From positions 62,001-126,000 of the forward strand of contig JAKCPI010000839.1 of the NCBI GenBank assembly GCA_023213315.1: 64,000 nt of DNA. Reading direction: 5' to 3'. The DNA comes from Euborellia annulipes (Eukaryota > Arthropoda > Insecta > Dermaptera > Anisolabididae). A program made the translations under genes and the position numbers. How positions within the stretch are numbered: position 1 is the stretch's first letter; each line of letters starts with the position of its first letter. Below the pieces are notes generated by a model. It was not told the origin of the DNA, did no database searches, and was given only the letters and a program-made list of their open reading frames with translations. Of this stretch, positions 30,790 through 42,683 are shown piece by piece.

Positions 30790-32990
30790 AGGCAACATGT
30801 TTGTTTAGTCAAAAAGATTTCAAAATTAATAGAGCAGTATAAATTGGTTACACACAGTTCCAAAGCCTAGTGTGATACGAAACTCAATATGCGCCCTGCT
30901 TTAATAATATGAGAAAATTATTATTTATCATTAGAATTAGAGGTGTTATGACCTTCAGAGAGATTTATTATCATTCATCATTCAAATGATAAACATTTTC
31001 ATGTTAATATAAATAAACAAAAGTATTTTGATTGATGTGTCTCGGTGAGTGTGACGAATTTCATTTTAGAAGCGAGCGATAGAGGGATAAAAAGAAAAAA
31101 ACATCTCATGAAAAATCAAAATAAAGAAAATAATAATAAACATTAAAATGACCAAACCATCTTTGTAGGATAGATCCTTTGGAAAATGGAGCAATAAATT
31201 TGAAAACTAATGGTCTGAAGATTGAAAAACTATTATATTTTGAAACAATAATTTAGTTGCCAAGAAGAAATATTTTTTAATTTTCAACTTTTTATTGAAA
31301 AATATGATCTGTGAAAATATCATTTTTAGAAGAGTTAAGCTAACACTCTTGATGGATGGAGGATAATTGTATTAAATTAATAATAAAACCCCTAAAAATA
31401 AGAAAATTTGTATAGTTTGAGAAGGAATAAAAGTGCAAGCTGTAGCCTACTCTTTCTTTTGATTACGGCCCGGATTTTCATGCAATATGCGGAAAATATT
31501 TCTTCGAAAAAATAAATATGTCCTTTTCTATTTTGTATACAAATTTTAATATTATGACAGAATTCTTTCAAAAGATTTTCTGGGAAGGGAACATTTTCAT
31601 CAGATTTAATAAAATATAATTCACAAAAATACTTCCCGGAGAATGTAGTGCTTTGACAAACCAGTTAAAAAGAGTAAAGATATTTTAGATTAAATAAATG
31701 AAACTTCTTGTGCATATAAGTATGAGTGTGTATGTGAACGCTTGCGAGTGAGTGCGCGAATATATGTGTGTAAGAGAGAGAAAAAGCAACATGATTTGTA
31801 ATAAACGGCATAGCAAACCCTAACAATCAAATATTAAAAAAAAAAAAATTAGAAAATATAAAAAATGCAGTCAAAGGCTTACTAAGAAATTGTAAAAATT
31901 AATAGATGCCGAAAATCAACGGAAAGAGCTGCCGCCATTTTTTTGACTATTTGAATAAAAATAGAAGCACTTCTCACCTTTGTGATTGCTGCCCATTCTC
32001 ACTTCATCTAGTATTTTCCAAACACTTATTAAGTACGTAGCACATTCCCGAAATATTAATCCTAATTAATGCATTTTGCGATTAATTGTTCTAATCAATA
32101 ACCTCTACTAGGGTCATTTGGTATGCCTACCTTCAGGGAACCAACACAACGAGTTTATGACCACTTGATGATGTTATAATAAAGTATTAAAATTTTATCA
32201 CTTAATAAATAATAAATTACATTATATATTCAAAAGAGCTTTAATTAATTATATTATGATTCTTTTGTATTTCAGGAAGTTAAAGAAAGATAATAGTTTT
32301 GATATTTAATAGGCAACAGGTTCAATTTTTTTTTTTTTTTTTTAACGTGTCATCACAAAAATGGTCTAGTGACGCTCAAAATAAATATATTCTGACAGGT
32401 GGCTTGTATGTGTAATGGTGTGTGTGTTAACCAGACTTGGATGTCTTATATAGCCTATCTCAAGCGATATTCTCAGCCTGAAGCTATCTAACCTGACTCA
32501 TCTTTAGTATTACAATTGAACGCAACTTAATTACGTGGGAAAAAGTCATCCTTATTCAAAAGAGGGGAGGGTTAAAATCTTATTTTATTTATTCTAAAGG
32601 CTTTTCCCAGACCAAGGAACCGTGGAGAAAAAAGAACTCCGTAATGTCCTCCAAAGAGAATAGTCATTTGCCATCTTATCATCTGTATATCCTTTGAATC
32701 TTCTTCCCCAATATATATTAAAACAAGGGTTTAAATAAAATTAGAGAAAAAAAAACAAGTAGAATTGTTTTAACAAGAATCCTTTTATAAACCAATTGAA
32801 AATGTAATCAAGTAATGAAAGAATTGTATTTGACTAAAATGTGATTGAATCCCTATAAAAAGATTCAATCATACCACACGCAATTATTTTAATTAAAGAA
32901 TTCAAGAGTTCAAATCAAATAGAGCAAAGATCCTTTTTCTTTCTAAAAAATTCTATTTTTATTTTTAATTACACTAATACATAAGAATAT
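30790..32990. other. AT-rich spacer
   Basis: Long stretch without supported genes or repeats apart from homopolymers (T run about 32326-32343) and short TG-rich pieces near 31725-31775 and 32404-32430. Confidence 0.5.
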
Positions 32991-32994
32991 TCGA

Positions 32995-33236
32995 TCCCTC
33001 CTATACCAAACGTCGCGGGTTCGGACCCAGGCAGTCCGATGATTTTATTTAAGCCATTTGGATACCAGATGGCTTAAATAGAAATGCCTGAACCCACAAT
33101 AGATAATATATACATTACAACGGTTATCGTCAAAGTCTTAAATGGCCTAAGTTGCCGAAAAGACTGTATGAATGTGTGTGTGAATGTGAGTGTGAATGAG
33201 AAAAAGTGTGAATGTTTAAAAAAAAAAAAAAAAAAA
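32995..33236 (+). mobile_element. 5'-truncated tRNA-derived SINE with 12-bp target duplication
   Basis: It starts inside the tRNA-like head (ATACCAAACGTCGCGGGTTC). It continues through GGCAGTCCGATGATTT, the GGCTTAAAT hairpin, AAGACTGTATGAATG and GAATGAGAAAAAGTG to an A tail. AAGAATATTCGA flanks both sides (32983-32994 and 33237-33248), showing target-primed retroposition. It landed in or beside a Family A end. Confidence 0.88.
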
Positions 33237-33248
33237 AAGAATATTCGA

Positions 33249-33273
33249 ATATATATTTTTACATTCTCTTACC

Positions 33274-33341
<68 letters not shown>

Positions 33342-33355
33342 AAGTATTGGATTTT
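33249..33355 (-). mobile_element. Family A 3' end with expanded TA/GA microsatellite
   Basis: On the minus strand it reads CCAATACTTTCTCTCTC, then a long TATA run, then CATAGGTAAGAGAATGT, which is the Family A 3' hairpin with its AT part expanded (about 33274-33324) next to a GA run. The two frames through the tract are microsatellite translations. Confidence 0.75.
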
Positions 33356-33359
33356 AAAA

Positions 33360-35280
33360 AATTAATTAAATATCTTTTCGTTATATTAGTGTTTTAATTA
33401 TTATAATTTTTTGAGAGTATAAGTTTTTAGAAAGCTCATTCGTAAATGTAAAAAAATAATTTAATTAATTAATTGTATTATTTTTTAAAAAGGAAAATAA
33501 AATGTATATATGGTTGCCATATTAAATGTAGTTAGAAATAACTCTTTTCCTTCAGAGTAACTCTAATGTTTATTGAATTATGAATTTACGTTTTAAAATT
33601 CAAATTAGAGAAATAAATCCAGGCTTTAAAAAAATACCATTTAAAATTAAGAAGAAAGTTTATAATTTTCCCATAAATAAAAATATAAGCTTACAAATTA
33701 CTCGATTTAGATAGAAATTTACGTTAACCCTATGAATGTTAAGAATGACGTTTCGTGCTTTTTTTTTTGTTTTAATGGATAAAGGAAATATGTTAATATG
33801 GGGCAAATTAAAATACAAAAATATTTAATCAGTTGATATTCTGATGATAATTTTGTAATTATTTGAGTATAAAAAGAAAAAAAATTCTTTAATAGTCGTA
33901 AAAGCAGAGAAAGACGAACCTCTGCTTACCCACAACACTGAAATATTTAGCAAAAACTTAATGCGAAAATTCCGATCGGTACTTTAGATATAGAATCTAT
34001 ATTATAGATAATCTAAGTATGACAACCATCTGTATTACTGTCCAGTTTACTGGTACATCATTTTGTCTTTATTAATATCCGACCGATTTCTTGGAATGCT
34101 GAAAATATAAAGAGAAAACTGATTTCTAAGGATCTTAACTAATTTATTTGCTCGTTAGATGGGTCAATATAGGAAGGGTCGACATCGTGAGAGAAATTAA
34201 TATAGAATATTTAGTTTGAAATTAGTAGGTAAATAGCAACAGGAATTACAAGTCAATTTACTGGATTGGATGCCGATACTAACAACAAAGCTTGACTAGA
34301 ATTGTATAACTACTTGTAATTATAAACAAATGGGTATTCCATTTGCTTAGTAAGTCACCTTCAAAATTCTTGTTCTCTTGAAATATTATTCTCAATATTA
34401 ATTAAAATTTTTTATAAAAATTCAGTATTATGACTTGAGTTAAATTTAATTTTTTTTTAAAGCACAAACAAAAAGAAGTTTCCGGTAAAAATAATTTAAA
34501 AATTAATGTAAGGTCAGAAATTTCCACTTTAATTTTCACTTGATCAATTAAAAGAAAAGTAAGACACTACTGTCAGTGTGACAGCTCCAAGACATGACCT
34601 CTTCTATATCTAATAAAACTATAGTATAAAACTACCTTTTCAAGATAAATTGAGATATATCTTTGAAATATTTATCAAAGAGTTTCTAAAGCCGCACACA
34701 CAATGTTATTAAGCTTAGAGTTTATGGTCTTCGATAAAGCATCTCTCTTCTACCATCTATCCAAAATGTCATTGTATAAGAAGCAGCAGCCATTTTTTCA
34801 AATATTTATTAGATCTGGTCGATTATGAATAATGTCGCAGTAGAGGTTTCATGCTCAACGTGCCACGACACCGATTTATAAATGGCCTACCCCCAAACGC
34901 CCTCTTACAAAAACAACCCTTTGGACTCCTTCCGAAGTTCGGTCTCGTTCATTGAAAGAAGGTTATGATAGAGATACATATAACATAGAAATAAAGAGAA
35001 TTTATTATTTTTCTATTTGGCTTTAATTCGAGTTATTCATTTATAAAGTTCTGATAGAACGATGAATAAATATAGAGAAATATCCTATTTATATAATATT
35101 GGCTTCAATCCCAAAAGAGCAATAAGTGATTTTTCTTTAAAATAATATCTTACAAAAAGGTTTTTTTTTTCATCTATGTCATCGATTGAGGGTGTAACTT
35201 TCTAGAGATTATATTGAGATGGTTTCTTGTATCCTACCCAAGAAGGATGGAATTGGATTTTGACTGGAAGGTGGATTAAA
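33360..35280. other. AT-rich spacer
   Basis: No gene or dispersed element is supported. The part 34560-34960 is somewhat less AT-rich and unmatched in the window. Confidence 0.45.
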
Positions 35281-35356
35281 ATTATGCCCGTAATTTCGGA
35301 TGGCTGGCACCAAAAAAACGGTGGGGCCCCCGGGAAAAAATGGATAAAAAATTATT

Positions 35357-35911
35357 TTATTTTTCAAAGTAGTTTCCTTTGAGCTCTATACACTTTGTCC
35401 AACGTTTCTCCAATTTTTTTTATCCCTTCCAAAAAATAAGATTTGTTGAGGGCATCAAAATAGATTTGTTTGTGAGATGATTTCAAATCTCTTTCCGCCG
35501 AGCCATTTTTTCAGGTTTGGAAACAAGAAATAATCACTAACTTGGCCATAGACAAATAAAACTTCCATTGATTGAGAAATTTAGATAAATAATTGTACAA
35601 TCCCACATTCAAAAGAAATAATCACTCGGGGCTAAGTCCGGAGAATAGGGCGAATGAGGGAGCAATTCGTATCCCAATTCATGGATTTTTGCCATGAAGC
35701 ACAAGAAATTCTTTTTTTTTTTCATTTTCTTCTCAAATTACGAGGTAGTCTGCTATTAATGGATGTCAAACAAAAACTAAAAGACCAAGTTTGTTCAAAT
35801 TTCGACAGGAGTCAGCTGATAGTTGCCTGCTGACAGGAGCAGTGTTGCCATTTCAGTTAAGAGGCGAGAAATTCAAAAAGTCACGGACTTATTGACCTGC
35901 CCTCGTAGCAT
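35357..35911 (-). pseudogene. Mariner transposon relic with C-terminal transposase
   Basis: On the minus strand the translation contains MAKIHELGYELLPHSPYSPD followed by LAPSDY, the signature around the third catalytic aspartate of mariner transposases, and later KRWTKCIELKGNYFEK and a stop at 35357. The N-terminal two thirds are deleted (junction near 35705). At least one frameshift and an 88-base duplication/insertion break the rest. The right end, CGAGGGCAGGTCAATAAG read inward from 35909 next to TA, looks like the 5' terminal repeat; the other terminus is missing. Confidence 0.88.
35525..35626. repeat. 14-bp direct repeats flanking a 74-bp insert in the transposase
   Basis: AAGAAATAATCACT occurs at 35525-35538 and 35613-35626. 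Removing one copy and the 74 bases between restores an uninterrupted PSDYFLFPN reading in the mariner frame. The layout is that of a small insertion with a 14-bp target duplication. The insert matches nothing else here. Confidence 0.8.
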
Positions 35912-35914
35912 GAA

Positions 35915-36225
35915 TTTAATAAAAAATTTATCTGTGAACTGAGGCAGAGGTCGTTTCAAAAATTTATTAAAATTACATTAGCTACCATTTAATTTGAATA
36001 AATAAGGACTGAGTCAGATAGCCTCAGATGCCACAATAGATATTAAAAAATAAATAAAACGTTGCATAAGTTCATATTTTGAATTCTAATATTTACAAAT
36101 ATTATTATTTCTATTAATAATGTCTTTTGCTAACTCCTTCTTTCGTCCTCTCTGAGCTAAGTAAACAGCAAGCAGCGAAATGTTTCCGAGACATTAGTTA
36201 AAGTTAAAGCACTGTTTGAGAAACA
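35915..36225. other. AT-rich spacer
   Basis: No supported features. Confidence 0.5.
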
Positions 36226-36229
36226 CTGT

Positions 36230-36735
36230 CCTAGTTTGTATACCTAAAATAACTTATCGGGTCAGAGAGAGTGAGAGAGAGGGCGAGAAATAAGGGTAAC
36301 ATGATCTCTTGCTTCTTGATTCTAATTTATTTTAAAAGATCTAAGGGTGAGTAAGCAAGTATTGACAGGTCTAGTGACAAGTAGAAGACAGGAAGGAGGA
36401 TCTTTGTAACGAGGCAAACACTAACAGAAGCATGTCAATAGCCCGTTTGGGCAGCTCATTAGACACGGCCCTTTGGCTCCAAAAGCTCGAATTAATATTG
36501 CTTGGCACAGATGTGGCGCCTTGTACCACCAACACACTCACTCTCTCTCTCTCATTGCAGAAACCACTCAAAAACCCCTCAGAAAGGGCGGTTTCAGTTC
36601 TCTAGCCAAATATTTAACTTCACGACTTTATTTCTTGCAGCAAAGGATTCTCTCTCCCTCTCATTCCAGAAAGGTTTAGCCCTTTGTGCAAATTGGTCAA
36701 CTGTGTCCTTTCTCAGTATTAATGTTATTTAAAGA
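36230..36735. other. Unique island with splice-acceptor-like motifs
   Basis: Compositionally balanced, non-repetitive sequence. The plus strand has three pyrimidine-tract AG sites (CTCTCTCATTGCAG near 36560, TTTATTTCTTGCAG near 36640, CTCTCATTCCAG near 36670). Overlapping frames of 66-76 codons have no recognisable domain. It could contain a short exon or be chance CT-rich sequence; no gene is called. Confidence 0.3.
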
Positions 36736-36900
36736 ATTTCAAATTGAAAATTTTTAATTAAAAAATCTTATATCATTTGGACGGGTATTTATCTCTAAAA
36801 ACAATTATTAGATAAATATTTGATAAAATCAGCATATTTGGCAAAAAAGCGATGATAATATTGGTACCGGTATTTAAATAATAATAAATTATTATACTTT

Positions 36901-37130
36901 ATAGCTCAGGGGTCCAAATGTTGTGGGTACGAGGATGGCGACCACGAGCTACCCTAGCCGGGACTGGAGGTACTTCTGTTCTTTGCATGTCAGTCTCCTC
37001 CTTTTAGATTTTCAACAAGCGGCAGACCGTGCGACTGCCCGGCTTGTTCCATTCCACCTTCCCGGTCGCAAAAACCCATGAACCGCCGACCCCGCATCGC
37101 GGGTTTAAGGCGAAGAAAAAAGAAGAATAT
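36901..37130 (+). mobile_element. SINE-like retroposon family B, copy 1, 13-bp target duplication
   Basis: The 5' part reads GCTCAGGGGTCC, GTGGGTACGAGGATGGCGAC, CACGAGCTACCC and the 3' end is AAGAAAAAAGAAGAA. Exact ATTATTATACTTT flanks it (36888-36900 and 37131-37143). The whole unit recurs on the minus strand at 48489-48722. It has no protein. Pol III boxes are not obvious, so whether the head is tRNA-, 5S- or otherwise derived is open. Confidence 0.85.
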
Positions 37131-37212
37131 ATTATTATACTTTGAAATTCATTAAAATCGGTTAAGAACCAAAGGAAAAAAATGAAAAAAAAAAAGAAGG
37201 ATGCACTGCGTA

Positions 37213-37418
37213 CAGTGAGGGGCAATATTAAGTCCCCCCATGCTTTTTCTACATGTAATTATTTCATTGTTTTTATAAAAGAAAATGAAAATCTTTATTG
37301 CAAATTTTCCAAGCTTGAACCATGAAATTTTCCATTAAAAAATATATAATATTTTTAAAACAATGAAATAATCACAAGTAGAAAACGTATGGGTGGGACT
37401 TAATATTGTCCTTCACTG
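37213..37418. mobile_element. Tc1/mariner-type MITE with TA duplication
   Basis: Inverted ends of about 62 bases begin CAGTGARGG and contain CAATATTAAGTCCC. Both sides carry TA. The CAGTG start and TA target agree with the Tc1/mariner superfamily. The central 80 bases are AT-rich and noncoding. Confidence 0.85.
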
Positions 37419-37518
37419 TACAAACACATATTTGTTTGCTTAACACTGTATATTAAATAGGCCTATAGATTAGTCCATAGATTTATTTAAAAAAATTGTT
37501 TCAAAAATTAGATTAAAA

Positions 37519-38103
37519 ATCTGGTGTGACTGGTCGCAGAGCAGTCAGAGCAGACCTTTGGTAAGAGAAAGTTGTGTTGTGTGCTTGTCATACCACATTT
37601 TTTGTGTCGACATATACTCTATATAGTTTCTGCCTTTATATTAGAATTAAAAAATATAAAATTTTTCTTGTGCCGGGGTCCCGGGTTCCCTTCCCGTCTC
37701 AAGCGAGAAAAATTTATTTCATTTGAATTGGCTACTGATGTATTGGCTAGCGTGCTGGCTGTCTATCCCAAGGGTCGCGGGGTCGAAACCTAAGCAGTCG
37801 GATGATTTTATATAAGCCATTTGGATACCAAATAGTACTTTGGCCAATTTTGTTTAAAAGTTTATTTTCACGCCGTAGGGGATGCCTAACTTAAATATAA
37901 AATTTCAACTTTCTAGCTTTTTTCGTTCTTGAGATATTTTGTTCATAGACAGACAGCCCATGTCGCGAAAATCACTTTTGGATCCAGGGGGCCTAAAAAC
38001 GTGTATATCCATCAAAATCTCGAATTTTTAACATGCATCCAATACTTTATAGACTATATATATGTATATAAACATATACAATACATAGAGGTAAGAGAAA
38101 GTA
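37519..38103 (+). mobile_element. Family A copy with SINE insertion
   Basis: The 5' hairpin (ATCTGGTGTGAC to TACCACATTTTTTGTG), then a SINE block at 37671-37838, then GCCTAACTTAAATATAAAATT, the short CAGA tract, CATGTCGCGAAAATCAC and the 3' hairpin ending GGTAAGAGAAAGTAAAAA. Confidence 0.8.
37671..37838 (+). mobile_element. Two joined SINE fragments inside Family A
   Basis: 37671-37739 matches the SINE subtype of 13724 (GGGTTCCCTTCCCGTCTC, AAATTTATTTCATTTG). 37745-37838 matches the other subtype (GGCTAGCGTGCTGG, B box GGGGTCGAAACC, GATGATTTTATATAAGCC). A clean target duplication was not found. Confidence 0.6.
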
Positions 38104-38109
38104 AAAATT

Positions 38110-38495
38110 TCTTTTTTCTTTATTCAAGAAGGCTGGCTATGTTTTATCGAATAAATGATATGCTTAAATAGGTCAAATGACTTGTCAATTAAATTATTTG
38201 TCAATCAAGTAACTACTCGGTGGTATGTTTTAATTTATATCAAAATTATTTTATAATTAAACGGAGATAAAGCCACGATATTTTTTTTTTATAGAGAAAC
38301 ACTATACTGTATTCAGCTCTGAAAAGGCTTCAGGGTAAATTCAGTCTTATGAGCCACAAACAAAATAATTAAATTATGGTGTTGGCCCATCAATGTTTGA
38401 ACATAGATTTAATAATTGGCAAGCGTTCTCTCTCAGTTTAAGTTAGAGAGTGATTTGATTAATTATGAAGGAATTATTTGTTTATTCGTAATTAT
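38110..38495. other. AT-rich spacer
   Basis: No supported features. Confidence 0.5.
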
Positions 38496-38503
38496 ATACT
38501 TAA

Positions 38504-39292
38504 GGTTGTTCGGACATTAAAGCACTTGAGTAGATTAAAAGCTAATTTTTTAATATGTTATTAATCACTATCAAATACGTATAAAATAAAATTTTGAAGC
38601 AGATCTGACACAGGGTTATCGTGTAATTAATTTTTAAAAATTGAAATTTAACATGTAGCCTATGGGGAATAACGACGAAACGCACACATATCGAATTATA
38701 TAGGCATCTGTGCAAATGATACAAAAACAAAAAAACTTACATTTTATTAATTCACTTCCCAGGAATATGTTAAAAATAAAATCAAAAGTTTCTTCTGACC
38801 GCTTTTAAAGATATTTTAACAAGAAAGTCAAAAAATTCTCCAAAATGACAGTCGCTAATATTTAAAAATAATGAATTCTCGAGAGTCAGACCAGCCTGGC
38901 AACGTCGCATAACACAAGTGTCTTATCTCTATGTCAGATACATTTTTTTTTCAATTTTACAATATTTTTTCTCGCAAATCGTCCATTGTGTTTAAACTGA
39001 TTTGCATTAAACATTGTAATATATTAAATAAAATAAAATTTAAGGCGTTTAAGATTTAAAATAGATAGTTGATGAATGCAATGTTGCCAGTTCTATATTA
39101 CGTGAAAAACTACTCAAGTCGAAAGTCATTCATTTATTATTTTTGGTAATTAAATTATTAACTTAATCCAATTATAAACTATGATAGGTCACGACTAAAT
39201 TATAATAAGGAATTTTGGCATTCAAATTTTTAATTTTATTTAAAAAAAAATTTAGATTCTATTATGACTTACGATGTACTATCCGAACAACC
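38504..39292. mobile_element. TTAA-flanked TIR element (789 bp)
   Basis: The ends GGTTGTTCGGACA and, on the minus strand, GGTTGTTCGGATA are inverted and flanked by TTAA on both sides (38500-38503, 39293-39296). Subterminal CTTGAGTAG motifs also face each other. TTAA targets are typical of piggyBac-type elements. No transposase frame is present. Confidence 0.75.
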
Positions 39293-39299
39293 TTAAATA

Positions 39300-39630
39300 T
39301 TAGGAAAATCAAAATAAAAAAAAAAAATTATATTTATTACTAGTAAATTTTTAAGTGTATTGTGTATAATAATTAATAATAAAAATAATTTCGATTTGCA
39401 GATTTGTCGGAAAAACAGGAAAGCAAGTTAATAAAAGCGTTGTAAAAAAAAGTAAGCCTAATTAATAAAAAAAATTTTCCAGTCAATATCTGGATGAATT
39501 TTTATACTTAAAAAAAAAGAGTATTGTTATTTTAGCTTTCAAAAGTAATTATTTTAAGAATAAATGGAAAAGAAATTATTAAAAGTCTACGAATATAAAA
39601 TTTAGGTTTACAGATAAATCAGTCGTATTT
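39300..39630. other. AT-rich spacer
   Basis: No supported features. Confidence 0.5.
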
Positions 39631-39635
39631 TTCTT

Positions 39636-39800
39636 GGGCCCTGGTCCAGTGGTAGAGTTCCTACCTCTTTAGGGGTCAGGGGTTCGGATCCCGTTTCATG
39701 CAGTAAAAATTTAATTGGCTACCAAACAATTGAATTAGAGACGGGGTCTAAATGGCCTCAGATGCCGAAATAAGATCTTAAATAAATTAAAAACAAAAAC
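39636..39800 (+). mobile_element. tRNA-derived SINE
   Basis: The head CCAGTGGTAGAGTTCCTACC (A box) and GGGTTCGGATCCC (B box) are at tRNA-like spacing. They are followed by TAATTGGCTACC, GGGGTCTAAATGGCCTCAG and GATGCCGAAA, and a 3' A-rich tail. This is the same subtype as 13724. Confidence 0.75.
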
Positions 39801-39809
39801 TTTTTTTTT

Positions 39810-40225
39810 TTTTCAAATTAAAAAATTTCCTCGAAAAGTGTCAAAAGAAGAGAATTTAAAAAAGTGATGCCTAATTTTTGTAAAATTTGGTCCTTTCTTT
39901 AGAGATGTACTTTAAAAATAGAATACCGCAAATTTTATAAGTAATATATTTATATACGCCTATGTGTGTTTATTTAGATAATATGGGTAAAAGTGAGTGT
40001 ACTAGGAGTCTATTATTGTCAGATGAAACATAATTTTAATAAATGTATTGGGACTTAAAATAGGTGGCAAAATTGTGTCAGAAAAAAATAATCTGTAATA
40101 AAATATCTCTATTAAAGTTGTTTGATGTCAAAAATGTCAAAATTCAAATTAGACATCTGATATTTATAGCAAATGAACTAACATATCCAATTAAATATAA
40201 TTTGACAAATACTCTAGTAGTGTAT
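39810..40225. other. AT-rich spacer
   Basis: No supported features. Confidence 0.5.
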
Positions 40226-40234
40226 ATTAGGTGA

Positions 40235-40330
40235 GTGATGAAAATGGGTTTGGGACACCAACTCTATCCGGGAATCGATCTTGGGTCGACTAGATTAATG
40301 TTTCAGTCAAGCTAGTAACCAAGATAGTCG
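40235..40330 (-). mobile_element. tRNA-like SINE fragment (minus strand)
   Basis: On the minus strand CTTGGTTACTAGCTTGACTG is followed at tRNA-like spacing by CCAAGATCGATTCCCGG, a B-box-like T arm. There is no acceptor-stem complementarity, so it is a tRNA-derived remnant. Confidence 0.4.
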
Positions 40331-40349
40331 AGCATAATTTTACATACAA

Positions 40350-42260
40350 ATATCAACATAAATCTAATATGAAATATTATTTAATAGCAAACTATATAAA
40401 TATTTTATAATTAATAAAAAAGTAAAATTTTTATTTTTGTATGAAAAATAGAGCCTAAAAAGAATTTAGATTAATAAAAAAATTTTTGTGTTATTTAAAT
40501 GTTATTATCTCATAGAGAAAAAAAAAAGTTATTTTCTATTAGATTGAGTTTAAGTTTTTTTAAAGTTTTTCACATGATGCTCATGTAAGGGTTGAAAAAA
40601 AGATGTCGTATTGAAGTACATAGAATCGGAAAAGTTGTTCTTTCTATACACTTAAACTAGAAATTGCTTTTATAAGTTAGCAAATAAAATGTTTATAACG
40701 AATAAGTTCATCAAAAAAAAAAAAGAGAGTGGAAAATGTGCTTGAATTACATTTAATTGAAATAATAGAGATAGCATTTATTAAAAAAATTGTCTATGGG
40801 AGAACATTTGGCCCACCAACAAATAATATAAAATTAAAAAAAAAAAAATAGTTTATCTTATTATTAGAGAAATTTTTAATTATAAACCACATTTTGTATT
40901 AATTATTTATTAAAAATATAAATAGTGATTAACTATTTATTCTGCAGTCGTTTTCAAGTAATGTGCACTTGCTCCGACTCAAGCGAACTAACCGTTACGA
41001 CCGTTTCGTGAAATTTATATACAATGACGTCAGCGCCATCTAGAGTCATTCTTATGAAGATAGATTCAAATTTTCGCGCCATTTTTACTCCTATAATAAT
41101 AATAATAATACAAACCACAAAAGCTTTAATAAACACATGGTATATCTTAATTGTTATTCTAGGAATTTTTATTAAAGGTGGAAACAATTTAAATTACGGT
41201 GAGAAGAAAATGATAATCCGGCTATAAAATCCACATCTTGTAACAATTATAAATTAACTAAATTTATTAATTTTACTCCTTTCACTATCTCGATATTTTT
41301 GTATTTATAATCAGAAGATTATTAATTTATGGGAATTCAATATTTTTCTACCATAAAATTTAAAATTTTCCACAGAGCTCTTTTTTAGAATATTGAAGTT
41401 AATCGTCAGAGAGAAGTATATAGCTCATATCTCGTAACGAAAATGGCGTCTAAAGAATATCATTGTTCCGTTGGGAGATAATTTATGCCTGTAATAAATT
41501 CGAAAGAAAAGAGGTCCGAGTGAAAACAAAGAATATAGAAGAGGACAATTCCAGCGATATGATTTAGAAGGGGGATATTATAATATATTCTATGGGCCAG
41601 AAAGACACATTTTAATAAATTTAAGGGAATTAATTAGAGAATGAAAAACGAATGAGAGAAATACGTTCTAAAATATATGCGTGCAATTAATAGATTGATT
41701 ATTTGATTTATCTTTTCTGGTATTTAAAATAATTAGAGAATTTTACTAAAAGATCCTGATTTTTACTTTCTCTTACCTATGAATAATTTTAAAAAAGGTA
41801 TGCTACTCGGTTTGAATAACTGAGGTTATAGGTGAATAACATCCGGATAATTGAGTTCACTGGTCTATTGCTCAATTAGATTTACTAATTACCTCTAAAA
41901 ATATAAGATTATATAATTAATTTAATTAATGTAGCCTTCATATATTGATATATAAATTATATTTATGGATAGAGAATGGAATTTGTGAATTGTATATTAA
42001 TTACAGAATCATATTTGATAATATTCATTCATTGTTCATTATTTGTTAATTACCCTGGATGTTCAATATTAATATAATAAAATTATTGGATTAAACTTTA
42101 TATTAAAATGTTAATGGTATTTGTTCGCATAAATGAAAATACGATCTAATAATACCCTAACCTTTAAATAGTAATAATAGAAAAAAATGATTTTATAAAA
42201 TTCCTTCTATTTAGAATATGAAAACATACAATATATAAAATATAAATACACAGATATGCA
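40350..42260. other. AT-rich spacer with one balanced island
   Basis: 41000-41100 is less AT-rich and contains a perfect CRE, TGACGTCA (41025-41032), followed by GCGCCATCTAGAGTCATT. A related GACGTCAGATGGTGTCATT occurs at 61742-61760. No gene is supported; frames of 67 and 77 codons overlap on opposite strands. Confidence 0.4.
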
Positions 42261-42274
42261 TTATACTATAAAAA

Positions 42275-42683
42275 ATCTAGTGTGATGGTCGCACAGCACA
42301 CAACTTTCGGAAAATAAGAGTACAGCACAAATTCCTCTCACTTTCAGTAATTGAAAGTTGTGTTCTGTTCATTTTCTTGTGCTCTTATATATATTTATTT
42401 AGTTCATACATATATTCAGGCTTCAAGATGTAAAATTTATAAACATAGAAAAATATTTACATTTTGTTACAATGGCAAATTATTTCTCCTAATATCAAAT
42501 TTCAATCTCCTAGTGTAGCTCTTTTTCTTCTTGAAATATTTTGTACACGAACACACAGACAAGACAGACCATTTTGCGGGACCCAGGAGATTTTAAAACG
42601 TGTTTCCATCAAAATTTCGACATCGAATTTTTGACAGGAATGCAATACTTACTCTATACATGTGTATAGGTAAGAGAAAGTAA
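42275..42683 (+). mobile_element. Family A copy with shortened middle
   Basis: 5' hairpin diverged (ATCTAGTGTGATGG), then CAAGATGTAAAATTTATAAA, a variant TTACAATGGCAA, a CAGA tract, TCGACATCGAATTTTTGAC and the 3' terminus GGTAAGAGAAAGTAAAAA. The GTAAAGTGGTCTTC region is deleted. Confidence 0.75.

Noticed and set aside
36371..36732. Exons of a host gene supported by splice-acceptor-like sites
   Set aside because: CT-rich tracts produce acceptor-like sites by chance; the frames overlap on both strands without a recognisable product, so only a unique island is reported.
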